The notes: a model not told the origin generated them from the letters alone. A stretch of 10,273 nt of DNA from Oscillospiraceae bacterium (GCA_003531585.1 DQFX01000033.1:4157-14429), one strand, 5' to 3'; positions 1-8,664 are shown, counted from the first letter of the stretch. Numbers and translations: made by a program.

Positions 1-8
1 GACTATCC

Positions 9-37
9 TCCGAAACAGTCCGGCGGACTGTTTCGGA
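9..37. repeat. Perfect 13-bp intergenic palindrome
   Basis: Arms at 9-21 and 25-37 (TCCGAAACAGTCC and its exact reverse complement) enclose a 3-nt GGC loop. Neither strand has a T-run after it, so it is not a canonical intrinsic terminator. It lies downstream of the pnuC terminator. It could be a multicopy intergenic repeat, an RNA-stabilising hairpin, or the end of something outside the window. Confidence 0.75.
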
Positions 38-134
38 AGAACATTACACATCTAAATTCTAGTTTATAATCTCCAAAAACGCGACAAGTTCGTACTCGTT
101 CCATCTTAACTGGCCGCCAAAGGCGGGATTGAAT

Positions 135-159
135 AAAAAGTGGCTGTAAAATACAGCCA
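135..159 (-). terminator. Intrinsic terminator after pnuC
   Basis: Read on the minus strand, arms TGGCTGTA and TACAGCCA (152-159 and 141-148) form a perfect 8-bp stem with a 3-nt loop, followed after one C by five Ts (139-135). It starts about 10 bp past the pnuC stop codon, where that gene's terminator is expected. Confidence 0.85.
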
Positions 160-168
160 CACAAATAT

Positions 169-867
169 TCAACAGGAACCTGCCTGCCTTTCAGCCTGAG
201 CCTTCGCCATTTTGCGCCAATTGATGAACCCGTAAATGTCGTTGACAAGGAACGCCATAAAGCACACCGCCACCGAAATATACTTAATATCGTCAGCAGC
301 AGCCATCAGCCAGAGAGCCACAAGAACAACGTCGTTTGCCGCGTAAGCCACAGCATAGAGCTGGCTGCGCCGGAATACAAAATATACCGCTGCAAAGCTG
401 GTAGTTACTGAAATCGTGCTTGGGATCAGGTTGGCGGTATTGAAATACTTCAGGATAAAGTAGAACGCTATCGTGACCGCTATAGTCAAAAATGCCATGA
501 ACACGAATTCCGGAGTCTTGAGATGATTGACCTTCACCTCGTCTTTCTTGTCGGATGGGTGTCTCAGCCAGGATACCAGCGAAAATACCGCCATCGGCAT
601 TGACATTCCGAGGTAGGTTATCATCTCGCCGTAATACGCGAATCCCCAGGAGATCGCGCCGTACAGCAGCGCAAAAACTATCGCCATCGCCTGAGCCGCC
701 GGGTGTCCTTTAGCTGCGAATATCAGCGACGTCACCCCGATCAGCGAAGCCAGAAGCGTTATCCAACTGCTGCGGTCGAACATCAGGAACGCCGCCAGCA
801 CTGCAGCCACCGAGCCCGCCCACAGCGCAAGCTCGCCTTTTGAAAAGTAATTTACAAGGTATTTCAT
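169..867 (-). CDS. pnuC: PnuC-family vitamin transporter (probably nicotinamide riboside)
   Basis: A 232-residue integral membrane protein of the PnuC family, small facilitators that let vitamins such as nicotinamide riboside enter the cell, where phosphorylation traps them. What is seen: about seven hydrophobic segments across residues 14-215, and a C-terminal VNDIYGFINWRKM stretch (about 206-218) typical of PnuC proteins, followed by a basic tail. Length is normal for the family. The ATG start is preceded by GGAGG at 880-884; the 12-nt spacing is rather long, but no better start is visible. It has its own consensus promoter and a structured leader, and its own terminator. Substrate is uncertain: related proteins carry riboflavin (PnuX/RibM) or thiamine (PnuT), and no NAD, thiamine or flavin gene lies nearby to decide. 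I recognise no TPP or FMN riboswitch upstream. Confidence 0.88.
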   Translation of the reverse strand: MKYLVNYFSKGELALWAGSVAAVLAAFLMFDRSSWITLLASLIGVTSLIFAAKGHPAAQAMAIVFALLYGAISWGFAYYGEMITYLGMSMPMAVFSLVSWLRHPSDKKDEVKVNHLKTPEFVFMAFLTIAVTIAFYFILKYFNTANLIPSTISVTTSFAAVYFVFRRSQLYAVAYAANDVVLVALWLMAAADDIKYISVAVCFMAFLVNDIYGFINWRKMAKAQAERQAGSC

Positions 868-888
868 AGTTTTCCAGGTCCTCCAAAC

Positions 889-968
889 AAAAAAGCACCC
901 GTGCGTATCTTCAAAGACCTAACGATACGCGCGAATGCTTCATAATTGCATTCTCTACCCGGTGGCAG
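889..968 (-). promoter_or_regulatory. pnuC 5' leader with terminator and competing stem (candidate riboswitch/attenuator)
   Basis: Read as RNA from the minus strand, three elements follow one another. First, a small hairpin CUGCC-ACCG-GGUAG (968-955, one G-U pair). Second, GAAUGC (953-948) can pair perfectly with GCAUUC (938-933) across a 9-nt loop. Third, a long hairpin with arms 940-924 and 909-893: 17 positions, 14 Watson-Crick pairs, two G-U pairs and one C-A mismatch, 14-nt loop, its last bases running into six Us (894-889). GCAUUC belongs to both the second and third elements, so the two folds exclude each other at the terminator base beside the U-tract. The hairpin lies after the pnuC promoter and before its ribosome binding site, so it can act on pnuC itself. 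It could also end read-through from the adaptor gene. I cannot match it to a known riboswitch class. Confidence 0.7.
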
Positions 969-988
969 ATTTGATTTATTTCGATATG

Positions 989-1017
989 ATTATATCACAC
1001 GGCTGCCGATTTGTCAA
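989..1017 (-). promoter_or_regulatory. Sigma-A promoter of pnuC, perfect consensus
   Basis: On the minus strand: TTGACA (1017-1012), 17-nt spacer, TATAAT (994-989), with TG one base before the -10 (extended -10). The expected start is near 982, giving a leader of about 115 nt. The -35 begins 5 bp past the stop codon of the adaptor gene, so pnuC can be transcribed independently of it. Confidence 0.93.
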
Positions 1018-1021
1018 GCGT

Positions 1022-2077
1022 TCAGGCTCCCCATTCCTTCGGAGGTTCGCCGTTGAACTGCTGGTCGTCCGGAGATTTTTCAGCGTCCGTGAATTCGCCG
1101 CTGCCCTCTGCCATTACGGTATCTCCGGCGGAGATACCATCGAGGATTTCGGTGTAGCCGCCAAGGCTTGCGCCTATAGTAACTTTCAGCTTGAAACGCT
1201 CCTCGCCGTCCACCAGCGTGACATAATTCTCGGTACCCGAGGATTTGACCGCTGAATCCGGAACAGCAAGCACGTTCTTTCGTTCGGAAGTTACAAACAC
1301 CGTAGCCCAGCCTGCCGAAACAGCCATAGCCGAGTCGGTCAGGACCTGCTCCATTGCGTTGTTGTCAAGCTGGAAAACCGTACGCTTGGCAGCGCTTCCG
1401 GAGGCCTCGGACGGTGCGGCGTCGGGAGCCTGAACGACCGTTGCGTCATACATAGTGGTATCTATCCTGACCTGAACCTTCTGCCCGAACCGGAACTGAG
1501 AAGCTCCGCCGCCGTCGAGATAGACTTCGGTCTTGCTGATTTCGGAAACTGCGCAGCAGACCGCGCCTTCAGTCACCGTGGAGCCTTCAGTGACCGCCTT
1601 TGTAAGGGTGATTATCCCGTCAAATGGAGCCTTTATCGTGTAGGATTCCTTTTCCTCGAGCATTTTGTCCAGCTTTAGCTGCTCTATCTCGTACTGGAGC
1701 TGATCAGCGCGGCTCCCCGACAGCGATGACTGGTATGCCGCATTGACTATAGTCTGCTGATTGCTGATATCGTAGTCTAGGTCGGAGGAATCAAGCTCCG
1801 CCAGTACCTCGCCCTTTGTCACTGTTCTGCCCTTGAGCGCGTTGAACGACTTCACCAGCGCGTCTCCGGGGTAGGTAAGATAAACGGCATACGGATATCC
1901 GATAGTAACGCCGATGCTCTGCGTTTCGGACAGATCCATGTATTTGGCTTCGGCTATTTCATACTGTACCGCCGAAGCTCCGTATATCGGTAGCTGTATC
2001 TCGCCGCTGGCGTCTCCGCGGGAGCAGCCTGTTAACAGTGTTATTGCAGCAAGCAGTGCCGCAGCAGTCTTTTTCAT
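1022..2077 (-). CDS. Lipoprotein membrane-fusion (HlyD/MacA-like) adaptor subunit
   Basis: A 351-residue extracytoplasmic adaptor of the kind that joins ABC-type or other exporters. The N-terminus is a lipoprotein signal: two lysines, a hydrophobic run, then LLTGC with Cys18 as the lipidated residue, so the mature protein should be anchored to the outer face of the membrane. Next come the first half of a lipoyl-like domain (about 62-100, with GRTVTKGEVLAELD), a short helical hairpin (about 101-145), the second lipoyl half (about 146-180, YTIKAPFDGIITL and TEGSTVTEG), a beta-barrel (about 183-270, FGQKVQVRID) and a membrane-proximal domain (about 275-330). The tail is acidic and Pro/Gly-rich. 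Start supported by GAGAGG six bases upstream. It lies 58 bp after the epimerase on the same strand with no terminator seen between them. No ABC ATPase or permease follows; the next gene is pnuC under a separate promoter. Partner and cargo are unknown. Confidence 0.82.
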   Translation of the reverse strand: MKKTAAALLAAITLLTGCSRGDASGEIQLPIYGASAVQYEIAEAKYMDLSETQSIGVTIGYPYAVYLTYPGDALVKSFNALKGRTVTKGEVLAELDSSDLDYDISNQQTIVNAAYQSSLSGSRADQLQYEIEQLKLDKMLEEKESYTIKAPFDGIITLTKAVTEGSTVTEGAVCCAVSEISKTEVYLDGGGASQFRFGQKVQVRIDTTMYDATVVQAPDAAPSEASGSAAKRTVFQLDNNAMEQVLTDSAMAVSAGWATVFVTSERKNVLAVPDSAVKSSGTENYVTLVDGEERFKLKVTIGASLGGYTEILDGISAGDTVMAEGSGEFTDAEKSPDDQQFNGEPPKEWGA

Positions 2078-2135
2078 ATGGAACCTCTCAGGTAATCAGT
2101 TCGTCAGGTTGTCAGCCGTTTACGCTCTCTGCATT

Positions 2136-3320
2136 TTAAGCATTTTCAGCGAGTCTGCGCATCATTTCCATGCACATTCTGCCGTTGTGATAGGGGCACT
2201 TCCACGGATCGACCATCGGCTTGAAATCAGCGGGCTTCCAGTTGTCGTCTATCTGGGAATGCCACTCGCCGCCGGGGCGCTTGTCGATGATGTGCTCCTG
2301 AATGAACTTCCACACGCTGGAGGAGATCTCGAAATACTCCTTGCCGCCGTAGTGCTTCTGGTAAGCGTTCATGAAGCCGATAACGGTTTCCGCCTGTACC
2401 CACCAGATACGCCAGGTGTTGATCTTGTCCTTGTCGCGCTCGTTGAGCAGGGAGCCGGAGGCCTTATCGTATGCGATATCAGCGATGTTCTTAACGATAG
2501 CCTTGTTCATCTCAGCGAACTTCGCGGTTATAGCCGGGTCGCCGATAACTTCGCATGCGCGGTCGATGAGCCAGGTAGCCTCGATGTCGTGACCGTAGGA
2601 GTGGATATCGCCGATAACGTCCATGTTTCTGTCGAAGAATACCAGGAGCTTATGACCTTCCTTGTCGTAGATCTTGTCGTATGTAAGATCCAGCTGGAAC
2701 TTGAGGCGGTCGAGAACCTTCGGGCTGTGGTCTGCGAGGTACAGCTCGGTGTAAGCCTCCATCAGGTGGAGGGTGGTGTTCATGGTCTTGTCAGCCATCA
2801 GACCGTTCTCGGAAAGCTCGTCGTTCTGGAGCTCGCTCTTCCAGTCGCGCGCCATTGTTTCGAGGTAAGCAACGTCGTCTGTAGCGTACTTCTCGACAAG
2901 ATCCATTATCTCGTATGCGAGCTTCAGCGCGTTTTTGTCGCCGCTTGCGCGGTAGTAGCTGGAAAGCGCATAGATAAAGAACGCCTGGCAGTAGCTGTGC
3001 TTGAAATCGTCCTTTACGGTGCCGTCGTAGTTCATGCTCCAGTAAACGCCGCCGTATTCCTTGTCGACGCACTTTTCGGTCAGGAACTCATACGCGTGCT
3101 TTGCCATGTCCAGCAGCGCGGGATCCTTCAGCTCCATATACGCGTTGGAATAGAACCACAGAATGCGGGAGTGCAGGATAACGCCCTTTTCGCCCTTCTT
3201 GTCGACATTAAGCGCGCTGTCCATGAATCCGGTGAAACCGCCGTTCTCATCATCGCGGAGCTTGTTCCAGAACGGGATTATGTGTCCGGTCAGTTCCTGT
3301 ACAAATTCTTCTCTTTTCAT
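2136..3320 (-). CDS. Cellobiose 2-epimerase (AGE family)
   Basis: A 394-residue N-acylglucosamine 2-epimerase-fold enzyme, expected to act in the cytoplasm and interconvert cellobiose with glucosyl-mannose by epimerising the reducing-end sugar. In R. albus this supplies 4-O-beta-mannosyl-glucose phosphorylase. The sequence follows the R. albus enzyme closely as I recall it, including HIIPFWNKLRDDENGGF, VILHSRILWFYSNAY, DIHSYGHDIEATWL and PWKCPYHNGRMCME. Expected catalytic positions are present: Arg52, His244, Glu247, Trp250, Trp306/Trp307, Glu311 and His378. I chose the ATG at 3318-3320 because AGAGG lies 9 bases upstream and the protein then begins MKREEFVQEL, matching the family N-terminus. 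An in-frame ATG (3357-3359) and TTG (3360-3362) upstream would add only a non-conserved tail. There is no signal peptide. The gene follows secA after a repeat-rich gap and may be cotranscribed with the adaptor. A lactose- or N-acylglucosamine-preferring relative is less likely. Confidence 0.93.
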   Translation of the reverse strand: MKREEFVQELTGHIIPFWNKLRDDENGGFTGFMDSALNVDKKGEKGVILHSRILWFYSNAYMELKDPALLDMAKHAYEFLTEKCVDKEYGGVYWSMNYDGTVKDDFKHSYCQAFFIYALSSYYRASGDKNALKLAYEIMDLVEKYATDDVAYLETMARDWKSELQNDELSENGLMADKTMNTTLHLMEAYTELYLADHSPKVLDRLKFQLDLTYDKIYDKEGHKLLVFFDRNMDVIGDIHSYGHDIEATWLIDRACEVIGDPAITAKFAEMNKAIVKNIADIAYDKASGSLLNERDKDKINTWRIWWVQAETVIGFMNAYQKHYGGKEYFEISSSVWKFIQEHIIDKRPGGEWHSQIDDNWKPADFKPMVDPWKCPYHNGRMCMEMMRRLAENA

Positions 3321-3390
3321 GCTCTTGTACCTCTTGTCTTGATTTAATGTTCTACCCATCAAATTCCTATACTATGTCAAGCAGAGTGCG

Positions 3391-3449
3391 AATTTAAGGT
3401 GCGCTCCGCTCGTTTTTGAATTATGGTGCCTTAAATTGCCTTAAAATTC
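3391..3449. repeat. TTAAGG-type inverted and tandem repeats upstream of the epimerase
   Basis: AATTTAAGG at 3391-3399 is exactly inverted as CCTTAAATT at 3429-3437. A second, slightly longer copy, GCCTTAAAATTC (3438-3449), follows directly. The result is one arm facing two tandem arms in about 60 bp. It lies upstream of the epimerase start and could be an operator or part of a repeat element together with 3463-3561. Function is unknown. Confidence 0.55.
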
Positions 3450-3462
3450 AGACACCCGAAAT

Positions 3463-3561
3463 TAAAGCGAGAAGTGCCTAGATGCTAGGAACGATGACAT
3501 GGGCTAGGCTTAAAGCCTGCCCATGTCATCGTGACGACGCAGATAGGCGCTTATCGCTTTA
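3463..3561. repeat. 99-bp two-tier palindrome between secA and the epimerase gene
   Basis: Outer arms at 3463-3480 and 3544-3561 are complementary at 16 of 18 positions, one of the other two being a possible G-U pair. Inside, ACGATGACATGGGC (3491-3504) pairs perfectly with 3519-3532, and after a one-base bulge AGGCT (3506-3510) pairs with AGCCT (3514-3518) across a TAA loop. That makes a 19-bp inner hairpin within an 18-position outer stem. It begins about 3 bp past the secA stop codon. The inner hairpin lacks an adjacent T-run in the secA direction, so it is a poor classical terminator. A non-coding miniature mobile element, a multicopy intergenic repeat or an mRNA-end stabiliser would all fit. 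Confidence 0.72.
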
Positions 3562-3564
3562 TTT

Positions 3565-6291
<2,727 letters not shown>

Positions 6292-6350
6292 TTTATTGTA
6301 TATTCCCTTCTGTAAAAAAGTTCATTGCTGAATATAAAAACTCATCTTAT

Positions 6351-6379
6351 ATTATACAATATCCCTGCGGATTTGTCAA
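6351..6379 (-). promoter_or_regulatory. Sigma-A promoter of secA, perfect consensus
   Basis: On the minus strand: TTGACA (6379-6374), 17-nt spacer, TATAAT (6356-6351). Transcription should start near 6344, leaving a leader of about 50 nt before the secA ATG. The first 15 bases, TTGACAAATCCGCAG, match those of the pnuC promoter at all but one position. Confidence 0.92.
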
Positions 6380-6481
6380 CTGAAAACTTTAAATAAAACA
6401 TGCTGAAGATGTCCTTTGCAGCATTTTCCGTTAATTTTTCGTTCAGAAAAGCAGATAATATCAGCGAAAGGAAGTGTTAAT

Positions 6482-6673
6482 GTGGAAAACTATCCCTATC
6501 CTCCCGAGACCGACCCGGAGCAGGCGCAGCAGCTTCAGGACCCGCTCATGAACTCCGGCAGCGCCGGGGACTGCACCGGGCTTATACCCTCAATGCCCGA
6601 GGACGGCGAGGAACTTGACAGCTACGCGGAGCTGTACGGATTTCTCCCGCCTGAGCCGGGGGAAAAGCGCTGA
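6482..6673 (+). CDS. Small acidic protein, 63 residues, function unknown
   Basis: I chose the GTG start at 6482-6484 because AAAGGAAG sits 7 bases upstream and the protein then begins MENYPYPPET. An in-frame ATG at 6416 lies in AT-rich non-coding-looking DNA and has no good site before it. The product is strongly acidic and rich in Pro, Gly, Glu and Asp, with one Cys (31), no membrane segment and no signal peptide. The second half reads CTGLIPSMPEDGEELDSYAELYGFLPP; the TGLIP...SYxELY pattern reminds me of short unnamed proteins in other Clostridia, an unverified recollection. The high GC and third-position bias match the neighbouring housekeeping genes, which favours a real gene. It is divergent from secA and convergent with galT, whose terminator begins just past its stop. 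I found no convincing promoter for it. Confidence 0.65.
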   Translation: MENYPYPPETDPEQAQQLQDPLMNSGSAGDCTGLIPSMPEDGEELDSYAELYGFLPPEPGEKR

Positions 6674-6676
6674 AAT

Positions 6677-6709
6677 AAAAACTCCCCTCAGCCGACGCCG
6701 GGGGGAGTT
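6677..6709 (-). terminator. Intrinsic terminator after galT
   Basis: On the minus strand, AACTCCCC (6709-6702) and GGGGAGTT (6687-6680) form a perfect 8-bp GC-rich stem that runs into TTTTT (6681-6677). It begins about 13 bp after the galT stop. On the plus strand the same stem is followed by CTGCAATATTT, a weak U-tract, so it may only partly terminate the small plus-strand gene ending at 6673. Confidence 0.88.
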
Positions 6710-6721
6710 CTGCAATATTTA

Positions 6722-8212
6722 TCAGAGCGTGGAAACGAAGCGCTTAAATGCTTCCTTGCCGCTTTCGGTGCGTTTGAACACACCTGCGTCCTCAAGGACC
6801 TGGCCGAATACCTTTCCGACCTCGGCGTGAATGATGTCCATTGCGTTGTCGGCGTTGAATTCGGGGTGCGCCGCGAGGACCTCCTTAGCCCAGTCGGCGT
6901 GGGAGGCGATACGCTCGTCAGCCGCGATATCCGCGCCGGAGAGCATAGCGTCCCTGAGTATGGAAAGCTCGGTCGCAAGTCTTGCGGGAAGCACCGCCAG
7001 ACCCATTACCTCGATAAGTCCGATGTTTTCCTTCTTGATGTGGTGGAGCGCAGGAGCCGGGTGGAAAATACCGAGCGGGCGGTCCTCGGAGGTTATGTTG
7101 TTGCGGAGAACGAGGTCGCATTCATACTGGGAGCCGTTCATTCTCGCGATAGGAGTTATCGTGTTGTGGGGAATTCCGTCAGTCTGTGCGAAGATACCGG
7201 CCTGCTCGTCGGTGTAGGCTCTCCACTTTTTAAGCACCTCTGCGCACGCTGCGGAAAGCGAAGCGCGGTTATAGGACGACAGCCTGATAACGGACATCGG
7301 CCACTTGACGATACCAGCGCTGACATCAGGGTGATTGCTCAGCAGGAACGGCTTTTCAACAGAAGCCCTCGCCATCGGGAAGGTGTAGCGTCCGCCCTGG
7401 AAATGCTCATGGGTGAGTATCGAACCGCCGACGATCGGAAGATCGGCGTTGGAGCCCAGCATATAGTGCGGGAACTGCTCAATGAAATCAAACAGCTTGT
7501 CGAAAACGCTGTCGTCGATCACCATGGGGACGTGGTTCTTATTGAACACTATACAGTGCTCGTTGTAATATCCATAGGGGGAATACTGGAGGAACCACTC
7601 GGAGCCGTTCATCTCGACCTTTACGGGGCGGAGGTTCTGGCGCGCCGGGTGGGTCAGATGGCCTGCGAAGCCCATATTCTCAGCACAGAGCTGGCACTTG
7701 GGGTACTTGGAAGCCTTCTGGGTCTTGGCGGCGGCGATATCCCGGGGATCCTTCTCGGGCTTGGAGCGGTTGATAGTGATGTCGAGCACGCCGTATTCGG
7801 AATCGTACGTCCACTTCATGTCCCTGGCGATACGCTCAGCGCGGACGTAGTTCAGCTTTTTGCTGAAATCGAAGTACCAGTCGGTAGCCTCCTTCGGGCT
7901 TACCGCCAGGCGGCGCTGGAACTCTGCGTTGACCTCGTGCGGGAACGGCGTGAACACTCCCATGATCTTCGTATCGAAAAGATCTCTGTAAACTGCGGTG
8001 TCCTGGATCAGTCCCTTTTCGACGGCGTAGGAAATGATCGGCTCCAACAGAGCCTCAACGGACGCATTTCTGTCGTCGGCGTTGTTTTCCTCCCAGTCGC
8101 TGAGCTGGAGTATCTCCATGAGCTGATTGCGCACTACATACTCGTCGTCTGCGGTTATGAGTCCGTTTCTTTCTGCATATTTAATGAGCTTCTGAATACT
8201 TTCGTAGATCAT
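6722..8212 (-). CDS. galT: UDP-glucose--hexose-1-phosphate uridylyltransferase, class II
   Basis: A 496-residue cytoplasmic enzyme of the Leloir pathway: it exchanges UMP between UDP-glucose and galactose-1-phosphate, giving glucose-1-phosphate and UDP-galactose. It belongs to the long Firmicutes type, not the approximately 350-residue E. coli type. Seen: KYPKCQLCAEN with Cys173 and Cys176, HPARQN (188-193), and the nucleotidylated-histidine motif ILTHEHFQGGRY with His268-Glu-His270-Phe-Gln272 (HxHxQ, catalytic in the family). Length and motifs are complete. GAGG lies 8 bases before the ATG. It is a single-gene unit with its own promoter (8259-8287) and terminator (6677-6709); no galK or galE is in the window, so the other Leloir genes must lie elsewhere if present. 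There is no obvious operator or riboswitch in its short leader. Confidence 0.97.
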   Translation of the reverse strand: MIYESIQKLIKYAERNGLITADDEYVVRNQLMEILQLSDWEENNADDRNASVEALLEPIISYAVEKGLIQDTAVYRDLFDTKIMGVFTPFPHEVNAEFQRRLAVSPKEATDWYFDFSKKLNYVRAERIARDMKWTYDSEYGVLDITINRSKPEKDPRDIAAAKTQKASKYPKCQLCAENMGFAGHLTHPARQNLRPVKVEMNGSEWFLQYSPYGYYNEHCIVFNKNHVPMVIDDSVFDKLFDFIEQFPHYMLGSNADLPIVGGSILTHEHFQGGRYTFPMARASVEKPFLLSNHPDVSAGIVKWPMSVIRLSSYNRASLSAACAEVLKKWRAYTDEQAGIFAQTDGIPHNTITPIARMNGSQYECDLVLRNNITSEDRPLGIFHPAPALHHIKKENIGLIEVMGLAVLPARLATELSILRDAMLSGADIAADERIASHADWAKEVLAAHPEFNADNAMDIIHAEVGKVFGQVLEDAGVFKRTESGKEAFKRFVSTL

Positions 8213-8258
8213 TATTGATTCCTCACTTTGTAATAATGTGCACTAAGCACCTGATAAT

Positions 8259-8287
8259 ATTATATTCCACATCGGCTCACAAGTCAA
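8259..8287 (-). promoter_or_regulatory. Sigma-A promoter of galT
   Basis: On the minus strand: TTGACT (8287-8282), 17-nt spacer, TATAAT (8264-8259). The predicted start near 8252 gives a 40-nt leader to the galT ATG. The leader carries only a weak GTGC/GCAC hairpin (8239-8250 region). The promoter is divergent from the one at 8347-8355. Confidence 0.88.
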
Positions 8288-8346
8288 TATCGTTTCTGAA
8301 AAAAGTTCCTGTTTACGCTATTGTGCTATGCAAATCCGGAAATCTG

Positions 8347-8355
8347 TGCTATAAT
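8347..8355 (+). promoter_or_regulatory. Extended -10 promoter of the broken phosphatase gene
   Basis: TGCTATAAT is a full extended -10 element with a perfect TATAAT at 8350-8355. The best-spaced -35 (TATGCA, 17 nt upstream) is poor, as is common when the TG extension is present. It lies about 30 bp before the ribosome binding site AAAGGA (8373-8378), in the right place for the phosphatase start at 8387. Its survival indicates that the gene was once expressed. Confidence 0.68.
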
Positions 8356-8386
8356 AAACTGTAATATGCTTGAAAGGAACTCGGAA

Positions 8387-8452
8387 ATGTACAAGATACT
8401 ATTCGTCTGCCACGGCAATAGTAAAGTGTCAATATTCGGAGTGGCTTTTTAG
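8387..8452 (+). pseudogene. 5' fragment of a low-molecular-weight protein tyrosine phosphatase
   Basis: After AAAGGA and an 8-base gap, ATG opens MYKILFVCHGN, the N-terminus of low-molecular-weight protein tyrosine phosphatases, which normally continue CHGNICRSPMAE and form the C-x4/5-C-R-S phosphate-binding loop. The match includes the catalytic Cys8, then stops at about 8420: the next codons give SKVSIFGVAF and a TAG at 8450-8452. The second Cys, the Arg and Ser of the loop and the whole rest of the roughly 150-residue enzyme are missing, so the product cannot be active. In the normal gene the bases after CACGGCAATA would be expected to read about TATGC. The abrupt loss of similarity, without gradual decay, suggests a recombination or insertion junction and not point mutation. 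Family call rests on 11 residues plus an intact promoter and ribosome binding site. Confidence 0.72.
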
Positions 8453-8489
8453 CGGCAAATCGTTGCAAGATATGGTGGCTGCGCAAGCC

Positions 8490-8513
8490 TTTTACTACTA
8501 AAATACTACTACC
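8490..8513. repeat. ACTACTA repeat, copy 1
   Basis: TTTTACTACTAA, AAT, ACTACTAC, C. The two flanking blocks (12 and 8 bases) recur exactly in copy 2 at 8755-8783 with GGGG in place of AAT. A partial inverted copy, GGTAGTAAAA, lies at 8573-8582. Spaced direct repeats of this kind suit a DNA-binding protein such as a recombinase or excisionase, but no binder is encoded here. Confidence 0.65.
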
Positions 8514-8538
8514 GATTGATTTTTGAAAAGATACTGTG

Positions 8539-8570
8539 AAACTCCAAAAGCGTGATTTTGGAGTTTTTTT
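8539..8570 (+). terminator. Strong plus-strand intrinsic terminator
   Basis: AAACTCCAAAA (8539-8549) and TTTTGGAGTTT (8556-8566) form a perfect 11-bp stem with a 6-nt loop, merging into seven Ts (8564-8570). The only plus-strand gene it could serve here is the interrupted phosphatase fragment or the orphan open tail ending at 8501, about 40 bp upstream, so it probably belonged to a gene whose body is gone. Confidence 0.9.
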
Positions 8571-8626
8571 ATGGTAGTAAAAACACCATATATTTACATA
8601 TTGCAGTATAAATTCTGCTTACTTAC

Positions 8627-8663
8627 TGCTGAATAACGGCATGAAATAAAGTCCGATTCAGCA
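8627..8663. repeat. 8-bp inverted repeat
   Basis: TGCTGAAT (8627-8634) is inverted exactly as ATTCAGCA (8656-8663), 21 bases apart. It lies between the two opposing terminators. No function is evident; chance is possible at this length. Confidence 0.4.
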
Positions 8664-8664
8664 T

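Noticed and set aside
868..1021. TPP or FMN riboswitch upstream of pnuC
   Set aside because: The leader is too short, and the conserved TPP and FMN core sequences are not visible.
1914..3347. Long plus-strand open frame (477 codons) opposite the epimerase and adaptor
   Set aside because: It is antisense to a well-recognised epimerase, has no family resemblance, and its open length follows from the codon bias of the real gene.
3350..3380. TTGACA at 3380-3375 (minus strand) as an epimerase promoter
   Set aside because: The -35 is perfect, but no acceptable -10 lies at 16-18 nt (GGGTAG or GGTAGA only), so I do not call it. If real, it would place the upstream ATG at 3359 inside the promoter.
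6416..6481. ATG-initiated longer version of the small acidic protein
   Set aside because: The added 22 codons are AT-rich, unlike the rest, and lack a ribosome binding site; the GTG at 6482 has one.
6827..8218. Long plus-strand open frame (463 codons) opposite galT
   Set aside because: It is antisense to a complete GalT, overlaps that gene's start, and has no recognisable domain.
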